Shown piece by piece: positions 36,585 through 45,159 of a stretch of DNA of 54,621 nt. Under the pieces are notes generated by a model that did no database searches, had not been told where the DNA came from, and was given only the letters and a program-made list of their open reading frames with translations. A program made the translations under genes and the position numbers. Location of the stretch: assembly GCA_024636775.1 (NCBI GenBank), contig JAGXGP010000127.1, positions 1 to 54,621 of the forward strand, given 5' to 3'. This DNA is from Hydrogenophilales bacterium (GTDB lineage Bacteria > Pseudomonadota > Gammaproteobacteria > Burkholderiales > Thiobacillaceae). How positions within the stretch are numbered: the stretch's first letter is position 1; each line of letters starts with the position of its first letter.

Positions 36585-36631
36585 ACTTCAAATCCGCATG
36601 TCTTTGGTTCGATTCTAAGACTGTCATCACA
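36585..36631 (+). repeat. Third, degenerate copy of the tRNA-Phe 3' end (att scar)
   Basis: Aligned without gaps to the 47-base att repeat, 35 positions match, with 30 of 34 in the central part (36590-36623, including TTTGGTTCGATTCTAAGACT). The acceptor end has decayed, and no 5' tRNA half is present. It is followed at once by a strong hairpin. It probably marks the far end of an older integration at the same tRNA gene. Confidence 0.72.
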
Positions 36632-36672
36632 TTTTTCTGTCGCATTGCGGCTTACGCAATGCGACAGAAAAA
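36632..36672. terminator. Long perfect hairpin (18-bp stem)
   Basis: TTTTTCTGTCGCATTGCG and CGCAATGCGACAGAAAAA pair perfectly around GGCTTA-type loop bases (36650-36654). T residues on one flank and A on the other would allow termination in either direction. Confidence 0.7.
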
Positions 36673-36704
36673 ACCCCGGATCAGTGACCTGATTCCGGGG
36701 TTTT
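36670..36704. terminator. Bidirectional terminator before the response regulator gene end
   Basis: AAAACCCCGGA and TCCGGGGTTTT form the base of a stem around CAG/CTG. It lies between the convergent GGDEF-EAL gene and the response regulator gene. Confidence 0.8.
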
Positions 36705-36744
36705 ATTTTGCCTTTCTGTCAGAAACGGCCCGTACCGAACCGGG

Positions 36745-38955
36745 TTAACTCGCTGCCAGTTTTCCTGCCTCGGCAAACCCTCTCACATGCTCGCCCAGCA
36801 AAGTCGTTGCTTCCTGGCCTGAAAGCGGGCTGCTGTAATAATAGCCTTGCACTTCGTGGCACTGCATCTGTTCCAGGCGAGCACGCTGGGCTTCGGTTTC
36901 AACACCCTCGGCGATAACGTTGAGGTTCATCCCGCGGCCCATGGCCACCATGGCATTGACGATGGAGATGTTTTCTTCGCGGTCGAGGTCCTGAATAAAG
37001 GATTGGTCGATTTTGAGCGTGTGGATGGGGAAACGTGCCAGGTATTTGAATGAACAGTAGCCCGTTCCAAAGTCGTCGATGGCCAGACGAATCCCCGAGG
37101 CTGAAAGCCGCCCCAACTTGATGGCGTTGGCTTCAAAGTCCTGCATCAGCAAGCTTTCGGTGATCTCCAACTCAAGCAAATTGCCATCCAGTGCATAGAC
37201 CTGTACTGCCCGCAAGACGCCTTCAACAAAGTCGGGGCTTTCGAGCTGGCGTGCAGAAATATTGACTGACAGCCGCACCGGCGGCAATCCGGCTTTGTGC
37301 CATTCGGCCATTTGTGTCGCAGCCTGGCGCAACACCCAATCGCCGATCGGGACGATAACGCCGGATTCTTCTGCCACGGCAACAAAATCCACAGGGGTCA
37401 GCAATCCACGCTGCGGATGCCACCAGCGCAGCAGCGCTTCAAATCCACGAACTTCGCCGGTCGCAGTATCCACTTGCGGCTGATAAAACAGCACAAATTC
37501 GTTGCGCGCCAGCGCACGTCGCAAATCAGATTCGATCGTCATGCGTTCGGAATAAGGCGCTTGCATGCCCGACTCCCAGAACTGCAGCCGACTGCGACCT
37601 TGCGACTTGGCCTGATACATGGCGATTTCAGCCTGGCGGATAAGTCCGTCGATCAGGTCGCCGTCTTCGGGTGCCACGCAGGCACCGATGCTGACAGAGA
37701 TGTAAATCTCATGGCCTTTGATGTAAACCGGCTTGGACAGCACCTGAATGATTTTGCGACAGATGTGATCGACATCACTACGCGACACCAGGGTCGGAAG
37801 CAGCACGGCAAATTCGTCGCCGCCGAGGCGTGCCAAGGTGTCGCCTTCGCGCAGGCACTGGCGCAGGCGAGCGCCCACCGCAAGCAACAGTTCGTCGCCG
37901 ATGGTGTGGCCGAGCGAATCATTGATGAGCTTGAAATGATCAAGGTCGAGGCTCAGCACTGCCAGCGGCTGCTGGGTACGTTTGGCCTGCGCCAGCATGA
38001 GACCGAGGTGATCACGGAACAAGGCCCGGTTGGGCAAGCCGGTGAGCAGGTCATGATAGGCCTGGTAGTGGACGGTTTCTTCGGCCTGCTTGCGTTCGGT
38101 CACGTCTTTGGCGACGCCATAGCTGCCGATGAAACGCCGTTCGAAGGGGCTGGGGGCCTCGTCGTCGTACATGCCCATCGCAGTCAGTTCGACAGCCTTG
38201 CAGCGTCCATTCATCAAACGTGGACGACGAATGCCTGGATTGCACTTAAGACGAATTTCGATGTTACGCGCATTTCGGTCGCCGGATCGACGTTCGTTGA
38301 AGACATGCTCGGCGCACGGTATGTCCTCTTCGTGGATCACCAGACTGTAATGCTGGCCAAGCAAATCTTCACGTCGATAGCCAATCAGGCTTTCAACCCG
38401 ATCGTTGACGAAGGTGAAACGACCTTCACAATCCAGGGTGTAAATGAAGTCCGGCGAACTGTTGACCAGAAAACGGTGCCATTTTTCCGATTGCTGGAGG
38501 CGTTGCAAGATGTGGTTGTTTTCTTTTTCCAGCCGTCGCCGCGTCAACGTGTTGTCGATGCGTCGGAGCAGTTCTTCAGGCTCATAGGGTTTACGCACGA
38601 AATCGGCCGCGCCGCCCCGAAGCGCACGGATGGCAGCATCGATGGTGCTGTCGCCCGACACGACGATTACGGGCGTTTCCGCGCACCGTTCCGCCACAAA
38701 GCGCAAGACTTCATTGCCGCCCAGGTCTGGCATGCCCAGATCGAGCAGAATCACATCAAATTGCTGTTTGCCAATTGCAATCAGGGCTTCGCAGCCACCG
38801 TTGGCGATCACCACGTCATAATTTTTGGCAGCAAGCAAACGCGACAGACCTGCCAAAATCAACGGCTCGTCGTCCACCGCCAGAATTCGAGGACGAGCCG
38901 GGAAGCTGCTGATGATGTTGTGTTGCGTCGATGTGTCAATCGGGTTTTCTACCAT
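36745..38955 (-). CDS. Response regulator REC-PAS-GGDEF-EAL
   Basis: A 736-residue cytoplasmic regulator. It has a receiver domain (about 22-135) with the acidic pair Asp28-Asp29, phospho-acceptor Asp72 (LLDLGMPD) and conserved Lys in VRKPYEPEEL. It also has a PAS domain (about 155-290), GGDEF with RLGGDEF, and EAL with GFEALLRW and DDFGTGYCSFKYL. It probably makes or degrades cyclic-di-GMP in response to phosphorylation. AAGGAG precedes the ATG. It is 22 bases downstream of a histidine kinase gene, its likely partner. Confidence 0.95.
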   Translation of the reverse strand: MVENPIDTSTQHNIISSFPARPRILAVDDEPLILAGLSRLLAAKNYDVVIANGGCEALIAIGKQQFDVILLDLGMPDLGGNEVLRFVAERCAETPVIVVSGDSTIDAAIRALRGGAADFVRKPYEPEELLRRIDNTLTRRRLEKENNHILQRLQQSEKWHRFLVNSSPDFIYTLDCEGRFTFVNDRVESLIGYRREDLLGQHYSLVIHEEDIPCAEHVFNERRSGDRNARNIEIRLKCNPGIRRPRLMNGRCKAVELTAMGMYDDEAPSPFERRFIGSYGVAKDVTERKQAEETVHYQAYHDLLTGLPNRALFRDHLGLMLAQAKRTQQPLAVLSLDLDHFKLINDSLGHTIGDELLLAVGARLRQCLREGDTLARLGGDEFAVLLPTLVSRSDVDHICRKIIQVLSKPVYIKGHEIYISVSIGACVAPEDGDLIDGLIRQAEIAMYQAKSQGRSRLQFWESGMQAPYSERMTIESDLRRALARNEFVLFYQPQVDTATGEVRGFEALLRWWHPQRGLLTPVDFVAVAEESGVIVPIGDWVLRQAATQMAEWHKAGLPPVRLSVNISARQLESPDFVEGVLRAVQVYALDGNLLELEITESLLMQDFEANAIKLGRLSASGIRLAIDDFGTGYCSFKYLARFPIHTLKIDQSFIQDLDREENISIVNAMVAMGRGMNLNVIAEGVETEAQRARLEQMQCHEVQGYYYSSPLSGQEATTLLGEHVRGFAEAGKLAAS

Positions 38956-38977
38956 GAATTTCTCCTTGGAGCTTGGG

Positions 38978-40969
38978 TTACATTGACCCGTAGCGTGTTG
39001 TTGTGAGCGGTGCCTGGCCGTTCTGCAAAGTCGGCAGGCAAATCAGAAAAAAGGTACCTTGGGGGGTGGAGGAGCAGCTGAGTTGACCATTCATGCGCTC
39101 GACCAGACTGCGGCTGATGCTGAGGCCCAGCCCGGCGTGATCGCCGCCTTTCTCGCTGGCCACCGGTTCAAACAAATTCGATGCCACCTTGGCCGGCAAG
39201 CCGGGGCCGGTGTCGGCTACTTCAATTTCAATCTGGCGCTGGCCGTTCGCATTGACCATCCGGGTGCTGAACTTGAGATGACCCCCACCTTGCATGGCCT
39301 CAACTGCATTTTTGGCCAGGTTGAACAGCACTTGCTTCAGCAGGTCTTTCTGCAACGGCAGTGGCGGCACCTCGGGATCGAGATCAATTTGCACATTGAT
39401 CTTGTTGGGCATGAACAAGGCGCCCAAGGCCATCCGCACCAGCTCGGACACAATACTGTTGACGGAAACCAGTTCGAGCGCAGTGTCGGGGATGGCGATC
39501 TCTTCGTTCACCGTGATGCCGCGCACGATGCGCGCCACCCGCTCGATCTCGTCGCTGATAATGCCAAGATCACGTTGCATCGATACATCTGTCCCCAAGC
39601 GGCCGGACAGCAAGTTGACGTAGTTGCGCATGATGGTGAGCGGATTGGCGACTTCATGCACGGCGCGACGCACCCGGTCACGCGGAATGTCATCGCTCTT
39701 GGCCGCAGGAACCTGCGGTTCAGCAGGCGTCGCGCTCACGGGAGGCATGGCCCCAACCACTTTGGGGCGCAACGCGGCGGTACATTCACTCAGGGTGAAC
39801 CGCCACAGAGGCGACTGGCTCAAATCCGGTGCCGCATCGCCCGCCACCAGCACACCCGTCTGGCCGTCGTGTAATTGAATGGGCTGGCAGGTCAGGCGCG
39901 AGACCCCCAGCAAACGCGCAATCTGCTCGTCGACAAGCGCCGAATCAGGCTCGCCACATTCAAACCGCTGGGGCGCATTACGCGCCAACGCCCGTGGCAA
40001 CGCCGAATGGCCGTCATCCGGCAATATGGCCAACACGCCCAGACCGGGTGTGAAATACATTAACGGGCTGAGCTGCAAGCTGCCATCGGCTGCGGGGGCA
40101 AACAGGCAGGCGCGTTCTACCCCAAACAAGGCAAGCAGGCTGTCCTGCAACAAGGCAAATACTTCCGTCACTTCATTTGCCTGGCGAAAGTGACTGTTTA
40201 ATGCTGACTGCGCGGCCTGCACGGCATAAAGACGGGCGAGGCGTTCAAACCCGGTGCCATCAGACTTCGCCACTTGGTCGACCACCCCAAAACGCAAGGC
40301 CAGCTGACGCGTCTGCACCTGGCATTCGGCCAGCATCGCTGCCGCCTCGCCTGCCCCCATCTGCAAGTTTGCCAGCGCAGCACGAACATCCACGCTATCC
40401 ACGCTATCGACCCGTGTAGCGAGTTGATATGCCAGCTGAACAATCCGTACCAATGGATGCGCCGCGCGCCCGCGCGACAGCGGTGCAGCGTGAAAGCGCA
40501 CGGCATCGGCCAGCCAACCGTCGGCATCCAGCCCGATCAGCCAGTCGGCAGCGTGAACCGTGGGGGGCAGGTCGTGATCCAGATAATCAGCGAGGTTGTG
40601 ACTCAAGCCCGCCGTCCAGGCGGCTTCAGGATCCACCACCCCTGCGCGGGTACCCAGCGCTTGCGCGAGATGCGCCACGGTGACCGACTGGCGCCAGCGT
40701 GCCGCATACATTGATTGCGCGGCACCTGCTGCAACCGGCGCCGCAAGCAACAAGCCACGCAGCAAATCATGCGGCTGCAGGGTAAAACCGAACGGCAAGG
40801 CGCGCAAACGCAATGCCAGCACGGGATCACAGCGCACACAATCGGCAAACGCCGCCTGGGCAGACTCGCCTTGCATCAAGTGTTCGAGGGCTTCCGCCAC
40901 CACGCCGGGGGCGCAGAGACAGCTTATTAGCTCCGATTTCTTTAGTAAATTATCCGGAAGTTCTCGCAT
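38978..40969 (-). CDS. Histidine kinase with N-terminal HDOD-like domain
   Basis: A 663-residue protein. The start MRELPDNLLKK is chosen from domain content; the frame is open further upstream without support. The N-terminal 200 residues resemble an HDOD/HD-type output domain (VAHLAQALGTRAG, AAWTAGLSHNLADYLD), followed by a GAF-like region (about 260-410), the phospho-acceptor helix with VHEVANPLTIMRNY, and an HATPase domain with NLAKNAVEAM, DTGPGLP and GLGLSIS. No membrane segment is visible, so it senses cytoplasmic signals. It is the first gene of a two-component operon with a c-di-GMP response regulator. Confidence 0.88.
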   Translation of the reverse strand: MRELPDNLLKKSELISCLCAPGVVAEALEHLMQGESAQAAFADCVRCDPVLALRLRALPFGFTLQPHDLLRGLLLAAPVAAGAAQSMYAARWRQSVTVAHLAQALGTRAGVVDPEAAWTAGLSHNLADYLDHDLPPTVHAADWLIGLDADGWLADAVRFHAAPLSRGRAAHPLVRIVQLAYQLATRVDSVDSVDVRAALANLQMGAGEAAAMLAECQVQTRQLALRFGVVDQVAKSDGTGFERLARLYAVQAAQSALNSHFRQANEVTEVFALLQDSLLALFGVERACLFAPAADGSLQLSPLMYFTPGLGVLAILPDDGHSALPRALARNAPQRFECGEPDSALVDEQIARLLGVSRLTCQPIQLHDGQTGVLVAGDAAPDLSQSPLWRFTLSECTAALRPKVVGAMPPVSATPAEPQVPAAKSDDIPRDRVRRAVHEVANPLTIMRNYVNLLSGRLGTDVSMQRDLGIISDEIERVARIVRGITVNEEIAIPDTALELVSVNSIVSELVRMALGALFMPNKINVQIDLDPEVPPLPLQKDLLKQVLFNLAKNAVEAMQGGGHLKFSTRMVNANGQRQIEIEVADTGPGLPAKVASNLFEPVASEKGGDHAGLGLSISRSLVERMNGQLSCSSTPQGTFFLICLPTLQNGQAPLTTTRYGSM

Positions 40970-41137
40970 GTCATTGCTATATATAATGATTTTTGGTAAA
41001 CAGTCAATCCGGAGCGGAAAATAGTTGGTTTCTCGACACTTATTCAAGCCAGAACTGTTGTTTTCAAGTTTTCGCCCGGATGGCCGTAGTACCCTACTTG
41101 TGCCGTTGCATTTACTTACCATTCAAGATTGAAGCCC

Positions 41138-42106
41138 ATGAATATGAAAGCTGCATTGACCGGATTGATTCTAGTGTGTGTACACACAAGCGCTGCTGCG
41201 CTGGATGACCGCACCAATCTGCAGCTGAGTACCCGGATGAGCGCGACGATGTCCGCGCCGCAGCCGACGCTCGACTATGCCCCCATGCCGGAACTCAGTG
41301 CGCAATCGGTTCTGGTATTTGATCAGGCCACTGGGCAGGCACTGATATCAAAAAATGCCGCCTTGCAAACCCCTATCGCTTCGATCACCAAGTTAATGAC
41401 TGCAATACTGGTGCTGGATGCCGGCGAGCCGCTTGATGAGCGCATTACGATCACGTCTGACGACCGCGACACCCTCAAGGGCACAGGTTCACGTCTGGCT
41501 TTCGGCTCAAGCTACACGCGTGGCCAGTTACTGCATCTGGCGCTGATTGCTTCCGACAACCGCGCAGCACACGCCTTGGGCCGTACCACGAAAGGCGGTC
41601 TCGACCGCTTTGTCGCCAACATGAACCGCATGGCGCGTGCATTGAATATGAGCAATACCGTCTATGTCGAGCCCACCGGCCTGTCGAGCGACAACGTCTC
41701 GACTGCGCTCGACCTCGCCAAGCTCGTGAGTTACGCCTATCAGAACTACCCTGAAATTCGTCATATCAGCACCACCGGTAACTACACCCTGGGCGCTCAA
41801 CGCGTGGTACTGAAGAAAAAACGCAATGAAACCGTGCAATATCGCCAGGTGGCTTTCAATAACACCAACCGGTTCACCCGTGCTGATGACTGGCACGTTG
41901 GTCTATCAAAAACCGGATTCATCAACGAAGCCGGACATTGTCTGGTGATGCAGGCACAAGTGGCCGACCGTGACGTCATCATCGTATTGCTCGACGCGAA
42001 AGGCACTAACCGACGTGCGGGTGATGCTGCCCTGATCAAACGCTGGCTGGAATCCGCCCAACCGCACGAGTCCGACGCCCGCCTCATTCCCTCTTCACGC
42101 ACCTGA
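41138..42106 (+). CDS. pbpG: D-alanyl-D-alanine endopeptidase (PBP7-like, S11 family)
   Basis: A 322-residue serine peptidase with an N-terminal signal sequence (MNMKAALTGLILVCVHTSAAA). The penicillin-binding motifs are present: SITK (SxxK, nucleophile Ser), SDN (SxN) and KTG in LSKTGFINEAGH. Length and the lack of a C-terminal amphipathic anchor fit PBP7/PbpG and not DacA. It cleaves peptidoglycan cross-links in the periplasm. A TTG three codons upstream is an alternative start. It is divergent from the kinase gene and followed by a strong terminator. Confidence 0.9.
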   Translation: MNMKAALTGLILVCVHTSAAALDDRTNLQLSTRMSATMSAPQPTLDYAPMPELSAQSVLVFDQATGQALISKNAALQTPIASITKLMTAILVLDAGEPLDERITITSDDRDTLKGTGSRLAFGSSYTRGQLLHLALIASDNRAAHALGRTTKGGLDRFVANMNRMARALNMSNTVYVEPTGLSSDNVSTALDLAKLVSYAYQNYPEIRHISTTGNYTLGAQRVVLKKKRNETVQYRQVAFNNTNRFTRADDWHVGLSKTGFINEAGHCLVMQAQVADRDVIIVLLDAKGTNRRAGDAALIKRWLESAQPHESDARLIPSSRT

Positions 42107-42138
42107 CCGACGAACTGCGCTACGCGCGCGTTCAGTAG

Positions 42139-42176
42139 CAAAGCAATCGCGCTCCGTCAGGAGCGCGATTGCTTTG
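42139..42176. terminator. Hairpin terminator after the endopeptidase gene
   Basis: A perfect 17-bp stem (CAAAGCAATCGCGCTCC and its complement) with a GTCA loop. The T-rich base of the stem serves as the weak terminator tract. Confidence 0.85.
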
Positions 42177-42229
42177 TACGTCTGGCAAGGGCGTTATGAT
42201 AAACACCCTGTCTGCCTGAACTTCGACTC

Positions 42230-43186
42230 ATGTCCTCCGATCTCGCCCAGCAACTGCTGCTGAAAACGCTGCTGCCCCTGGCTTTACTCATTGCGGCAGG
42301 CGGTATCTGGCCGCGTTGGCAAAGCGGGATTTCCATTGTCGGGCTCCGCGGTGAAATCAACCGGCTGGTGCTGAACTTCTTCGCTCCCATGTTGTTTTTT
42401 GCTGCAGGCGCGGCGGCCACCGTCGACCTCAGCCTGTTGCAGGTGCCACTGATTCTGGGCCTGGCCACACTGTTCGGCCTGGGGTTGTCGGCGCTCGTGC
42501 TGTTTGCCACGCCGCTCGGCCGCGGTCTTTCAAACCCGGCACGTGGCTCAATCATGCTGGCCTCCGGTTTCGGCAATGTGCTGTTTTTTGGCTATCCCTT
42601 TCTAACGACCGTGTACGGTAAATCGGGCGCACGTTATCCCTTCTTCGCCGACATGCTCGCCACCACCCCGCTGGTGTGGTCGCTCGGCGTGTGGATCGCT
42701 TTCCGCTGCGGGCAACACACCGAACGCGCTTCCTTTCTATCCATGTGGCTCAAGTTGCCGCCGGTGTGGGGGTTTGCCGCCGGGCTGGCGGTCAATCTGT
42801 CCGGCCTGCCGCTCGACCCGCTGATCGAGGCCGCGCACTGGGCCGGCAGCCCGACCATTCCGCTGATGCTGTTCGTGTTGGGCCTGACCATACCGTGGCA
42901 CGATCTGCGTCCGCAAAAAGCGGTTTTCGTCGCACTATCGATCAAGCTTGCTTTGATGCCGTTGCTTGCACTGGGCGTGGCGCTGGCATGGCCGGGCAAG
43001 CTCACCGAACCGGGAGAAGCCGGCGTGCTGGAAGCCGCAATGCCGACGATGGTGATGGTGATTGCGCTGGCCGACCGCTTTGGACTGGATACTCGTCTGG
43101 CAGGGCTCATCATGGGCTGGTCAACGCTGGTCGGATTGGTTACGCTGCCATTCTGGCTTGTTGTGGTTAAAGGGTTGGCATCATGA
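42230..43186 (+). CDS. AEC family transporter (auxin-efflux-carrier-like)
   Basis: A 318-residue membrane protein with about 10 hydrophobic segments and the AEC two-half layout: a central polar loop and conserved C-terminal segments (LGLTIPWHDLRPQKA, EAAMPTMVMVIALADRFG). Family members move small carboxylates across the inner membrane. Its stop overlaps the next start (ATGA), so it is coupled to a beta-hydroxyacid dehydrogenase. That linkage suggests transport of a hydroxy- or oxo-acid (inference). Confidence 0.87.
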   Translation: MSSDLAQQLLLKTLLPLALLIAAGGIWPRWQSGISIVGLRGEINRLVLNFFAPMLFFAAGAAATVDLSLLQVPLILGLATLFGLGLSALVLFATPLGRGLSNPARGSIMLASGFGNVLFFGYPFLTTVYGKSGARYPFFADMLATTPLVWSLGVWIAFRCGQHTERASFLSMWLKLPPVWGFAAGLAVNLSGLPLDPLIEAAHWAGSPTIPLMLFVLGLTIPWHDLRPQKAVFVALSIKLALMPLLALGVALAWPGKLTEPGEAGVLEAAMPTMVMVIALADRFGLDTRLAGLIMGWSTLVGLVTLPFWLVVVKGLAS

Positions 43187-44061
43187 AAATCGGATTTATT
43201 GGCAGTGGCATCATGGGACGCCCCATGGCGGAGAACCTGCTGGCCGCCGGGCATCAACTCTACGTCTACGGTCGCCGCTTCGACCGCCTCGAACCCATGC
43301 TCGTCGCCGGCGCACTCGGCAAAGGCACGCCGTCCGAAGTCGCCGCCGAGTCCGACATCACGTTCACCGTCGTTTCCGACACCACCGATGTCGAACAAAT
43401 CATCTTCGGCGACCGCGGCCTCGTCCATGGCGCCAAGCCCGGCCACACCATCGTCGACATGAGCACCGTGGCGCCGGCCGCCACCCGCCGCATCGCTGCG
43501 TCGCTGGCCGAACGCGGCGTGCATATGCTCGATGCGCCGGTGTCCGGTGGCGAAACCGGCGCACGCGAAGGCACGCTGTCGATCATGGTCGGCGGCGAAG
43601 CGCCCATCTTCGAAAAAGTGCTGCCGCTGTTTGAAGTGCTCGGCAAAAACATCGTCCACGTCGGCGGTCACGGCGCCGGTCAAGTCGTCAAATGCTGCAA
43701 CCAGATTGTCGTCGGCCTCACCTTCGAGGGTGTCGCTGAAGCCATCCTGCTGGCGCGCCGCAACGGCGTCGATCCGGTCAAGATGCGCGAAGCGCTACTC
43801 GGTGGATTCGCCGGCAGTCGCATCCTCGAAGTCCACGGCCAGCGCATGCTCGACTCCAACTACAAGCCCGGCTTCAAGGTGAAACTGCACCACAAGGACA
43901 TGGCCATCGTCATGGACAACGCGCAGGAAACCGCCACCCCTCTTCCCGGTGCTGCGCTCATTGCCCAACAGATGAATGCACTGATGGGCGCGGGCGACAG
44001 CGAACTCGATTCGTCCGCCCTCATGCGCGCGCTCGAGCGGCTGGTGGGTGACGCCAAGTGA
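43183..44061 (+). CDS. NAD(P)-dependent beta-hydroxyacid dehydrogenase (tartronate semialdehyde reductase-like)
   Basis: A 292-residue enzyme. An N-terminal Rossmann fold has GFIGSGIMGRPMAENL; the substrate-binding motif DAPVSGGETGAREGTLSIM is at about 119-137, and the catalytic Lys region GAGQVVKCCNQI follows. The all-helical C-terminal domain ends near 290. It matches the 3-hydroxyisobutyrate dehydrogenase/2-hydroxy-3-oxopropionate reductase family; the glycerate-side activity is favoured by the adjoining hydroxypyruvate-reductase-like fragment. It is translationally coupled to the transporter gene upstream. Confidence 0.9.
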   Translation: MKIGFIGSGIMGRPMAENLLAAGHQLYVYGRRFDRLEPMLVAGALGKGTPSEVAAESDITFTVVSDTTDVEQIIFGDRGLVHGAKPGHTIVDMSTVAPAATRRIAASLAERGVHMLDAPVSGGETGAREGTLSIMVGGEAPIFEKVLPLFEVLGKNIVHVGGHGAGQVVKCCNQIVVGLTFEGVAEAILLARRNGVDPVKMREALLGGFAGSRILEVHGQRMLDSNYKPGFKVKLHHKDMAIVMDNAQETATPLPGAALIAQQMNALMGAGDSELDSSALMRALERLVGDAK

Positions 44062-44411
44062 GCTTCAAGGAGCGCGTTGTCTTCCTCGACCGCGCAGCGT
44101 TCACCAACGACGACCTCCCCATTCCCAGCTTCGAGCACAACTGGAGCGAATACCCTTTCACCGAGCTACCGGATTTAATCCCGCGCTTGTTCTGGTCCAC
44201 CACCGTCATTACTCACGCCACGGCGATCGATGCTGAGGCCATTGACCAGCTGCACAAGCTCATACGGATCGTCGTTACCGGCCCTGCCGTAGTTGATGAA
44301 GCGGCGTGCCAGGCACGCGACATTACCGTGCAGCATGTGTCAGTGAAAGATTCATCTGGGCAAGCACTGGTTAACATGCTGGAAGTGCTCGTGGAAGAGG
44401 CTAAACATTGA
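44058..44411 (+). pseudogene. Truncated 2-hydroxyacid dehydrogenase (N-terminal fragment)
   Basis: A 117-residue frame starting with GTG inside the upstream stop. It resembles the N-terminal catalytic domain of glycerate dehydrogenase/hydroxypyruvate reductase (VVFLDRAAF, then HKLIRIVVTGPAVVDEAACQ). Family members are about 310-330 residues; the NAD-binding domain and the catalytic Arg, Glu and His are missing. The following 166 bases do not contain the rest. It is either a decayed gene or a fragment left by a rearrangement near the cassette insertion. Confidence 0.75.
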
Positions 44412-44495
44412 AACCAGGCTAGCTACAGCCCGAAACCAACCAGACATCAGGTGACGTATTTGCATTCGTCATTAGGACGCCCTAAATCAAAGCAA

Positions 44496-44514
44496 ACAAA
44501 TGATTATCATGACT
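44496..44514. promoter_or_regulatory. Possible Fur box
   Basis: Read on the minus strand, 13 of 19 positions match the classic Fur consensus, including an uninterrupted ATGATAATCATT core. It lies upstream of the gene cassette and the aldehyde dehydrogenase. No other iron-linked gene is nearby, so a chance match is possible. Confidence 0.35.
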
Positions 44515-44535
44515 TTTTTTAGAAACCAAACCTCG

Positions 44536-44559
44536 AATGACGGTTTATAAACCGTCATT
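44536..44559. promoter_or_regulatory. Perfect 24-base palindrome, possible operator
   Basis: AATGACGGTTTA is followed directly by its reverse complement. With no loop it is a poor terminator and more like a dimeric regulator site. It ends 18 bases before the cassette boundary. Confidence 0.45.
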
Positions 44560-44577
44560 TAGGATGGCTAATTAACG

Positions 44578-45153
44578 TTATGCCTCAGAATCTGGCGAGG
44601 GAAATTATGGAAACTCGTAGGCTACTTCTTAAAGCGACTGACATTGAGAAAATGGCTGGTGAGCGCAAGGTTCATTTTCTGAATCCCAACGCTGTGCGCA
44701 TCAACAAATCAGTGGGTGATGCGGTTGGTCTGAATCAGATCGGTGTACACATTATTTATGTTGAGCCGGGAAAGGAAACAACCGAGTACCACAAGCACCA
44801 TTACGAGGAAGAATGCGTGTATGTGCTTTCCGGAACAGGCACACTTACCGTTGAAGGCGATACCTATCCATTCGAAAAAGGCGACTTCGTCGGCCTACCT
44901 CGAAACACAGCGGCACACGGCATCACTAATAATGGCAACGAAACCTTAGTCTGCTTAGTCATGGGGCAGCGTCTTCAACAAGATGTCACCGACTATCCAA
45001 ACAAGGGGATGCGCTTGTACCGTAACAGTGGTGATTGGAATCTGGTGGACATGCAATACATAAGTGATCCACGAAAATGAGGCATAACCCTGCGCTCCAG
45101 CCGACCCACTATAGCGGGCTTCACCCGCTTACGCGGTCGGCTGAGCTTGAACG
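44578..45153 (+). mobile_element. Integron-type gene cassette (cupin gene plus attC)
   Basis: The 576-base unit begins within a core site GTTATGC (44577-44583) and ends at an attC whose last core site is GTTAGAC (45153-45159). The inner end of the attC, GCATAAC, is the exact reverse complement of the cassette's first core site, as expected for a circularised cassette. It carries a single plus-strand gene. No integron integrase, attI or further cassettes were seen in the window, so it looks like a lone insertion at a secondary site. Confidence 0.75.
44607..45080 (+). CDS. Cupin domain protein (cassette-borne)
   Basis: A 157-residue single-domain cupin. The start at 44607 is favoured by GAGGG upstream; an ATG at 44580 overlaps the cassette core site and has no ribosome binding site. 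Cupin motif 1 is EYHKHHYEEECVYVLSG with His, His and Glu metal ligands, and motif 2 is GDFVGLPRNTAAHGI with the last His. The function within the superfamily (isomerase, dioxygenase or sensor) cannot be told. It is the only gene of an integron-type cassette. Confidence 0.85.
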   Translation: METRRLLLKATDIEKMAGERKVHFLNPNAVRINKSVGDAVGLNQIGVHIIYVEPGKETTEYHKHHYEEECVYVLSGTGTLTVEGDTYPFEKGDFVGLPRNTAAHGITNNGNETLVCLVMGQRLQQDVTDYPNKGMRLYRNSGDWNLVDMQYISDPRK

Positions 45154-45159
45154 TTAGAC
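45082..45159 (+). repeat. attC recombination site
   Basis: A 78-base imperfect palindrome with the attC layout: outer boxes GCATAAC and GTTAGAC, inner boxes AGCCGACC and GGTCGGCT (exact complements), and a short central stem (GCGGG/CCCGC). Integron integrases recombine such sites as folded single strands. Confidence 0.78.

Noticed and set aside
37297..39006. 569-codon plus-strand open frame opposite the response regulator gene
   Set aside because: Composition shadow of a GC-rich gene. The minus-strand frame has intact REC, GGDEF and EAL motifs, and the plus-strand product shows no domain.
42634..43683. 349-codon minus-strand open frame across the AEC transporter and dehydrogenase
   Set aside because: It spans two well-supported coupled genes in the opposite direction and has no recognisable motif.
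44412..44577. A second attC or attI on the upstream side of the cassette
   Set aside because: No RYYYAAC-type partner box with complementary inner boxes was found; the upstream boundary looks like a simple secondary target site.
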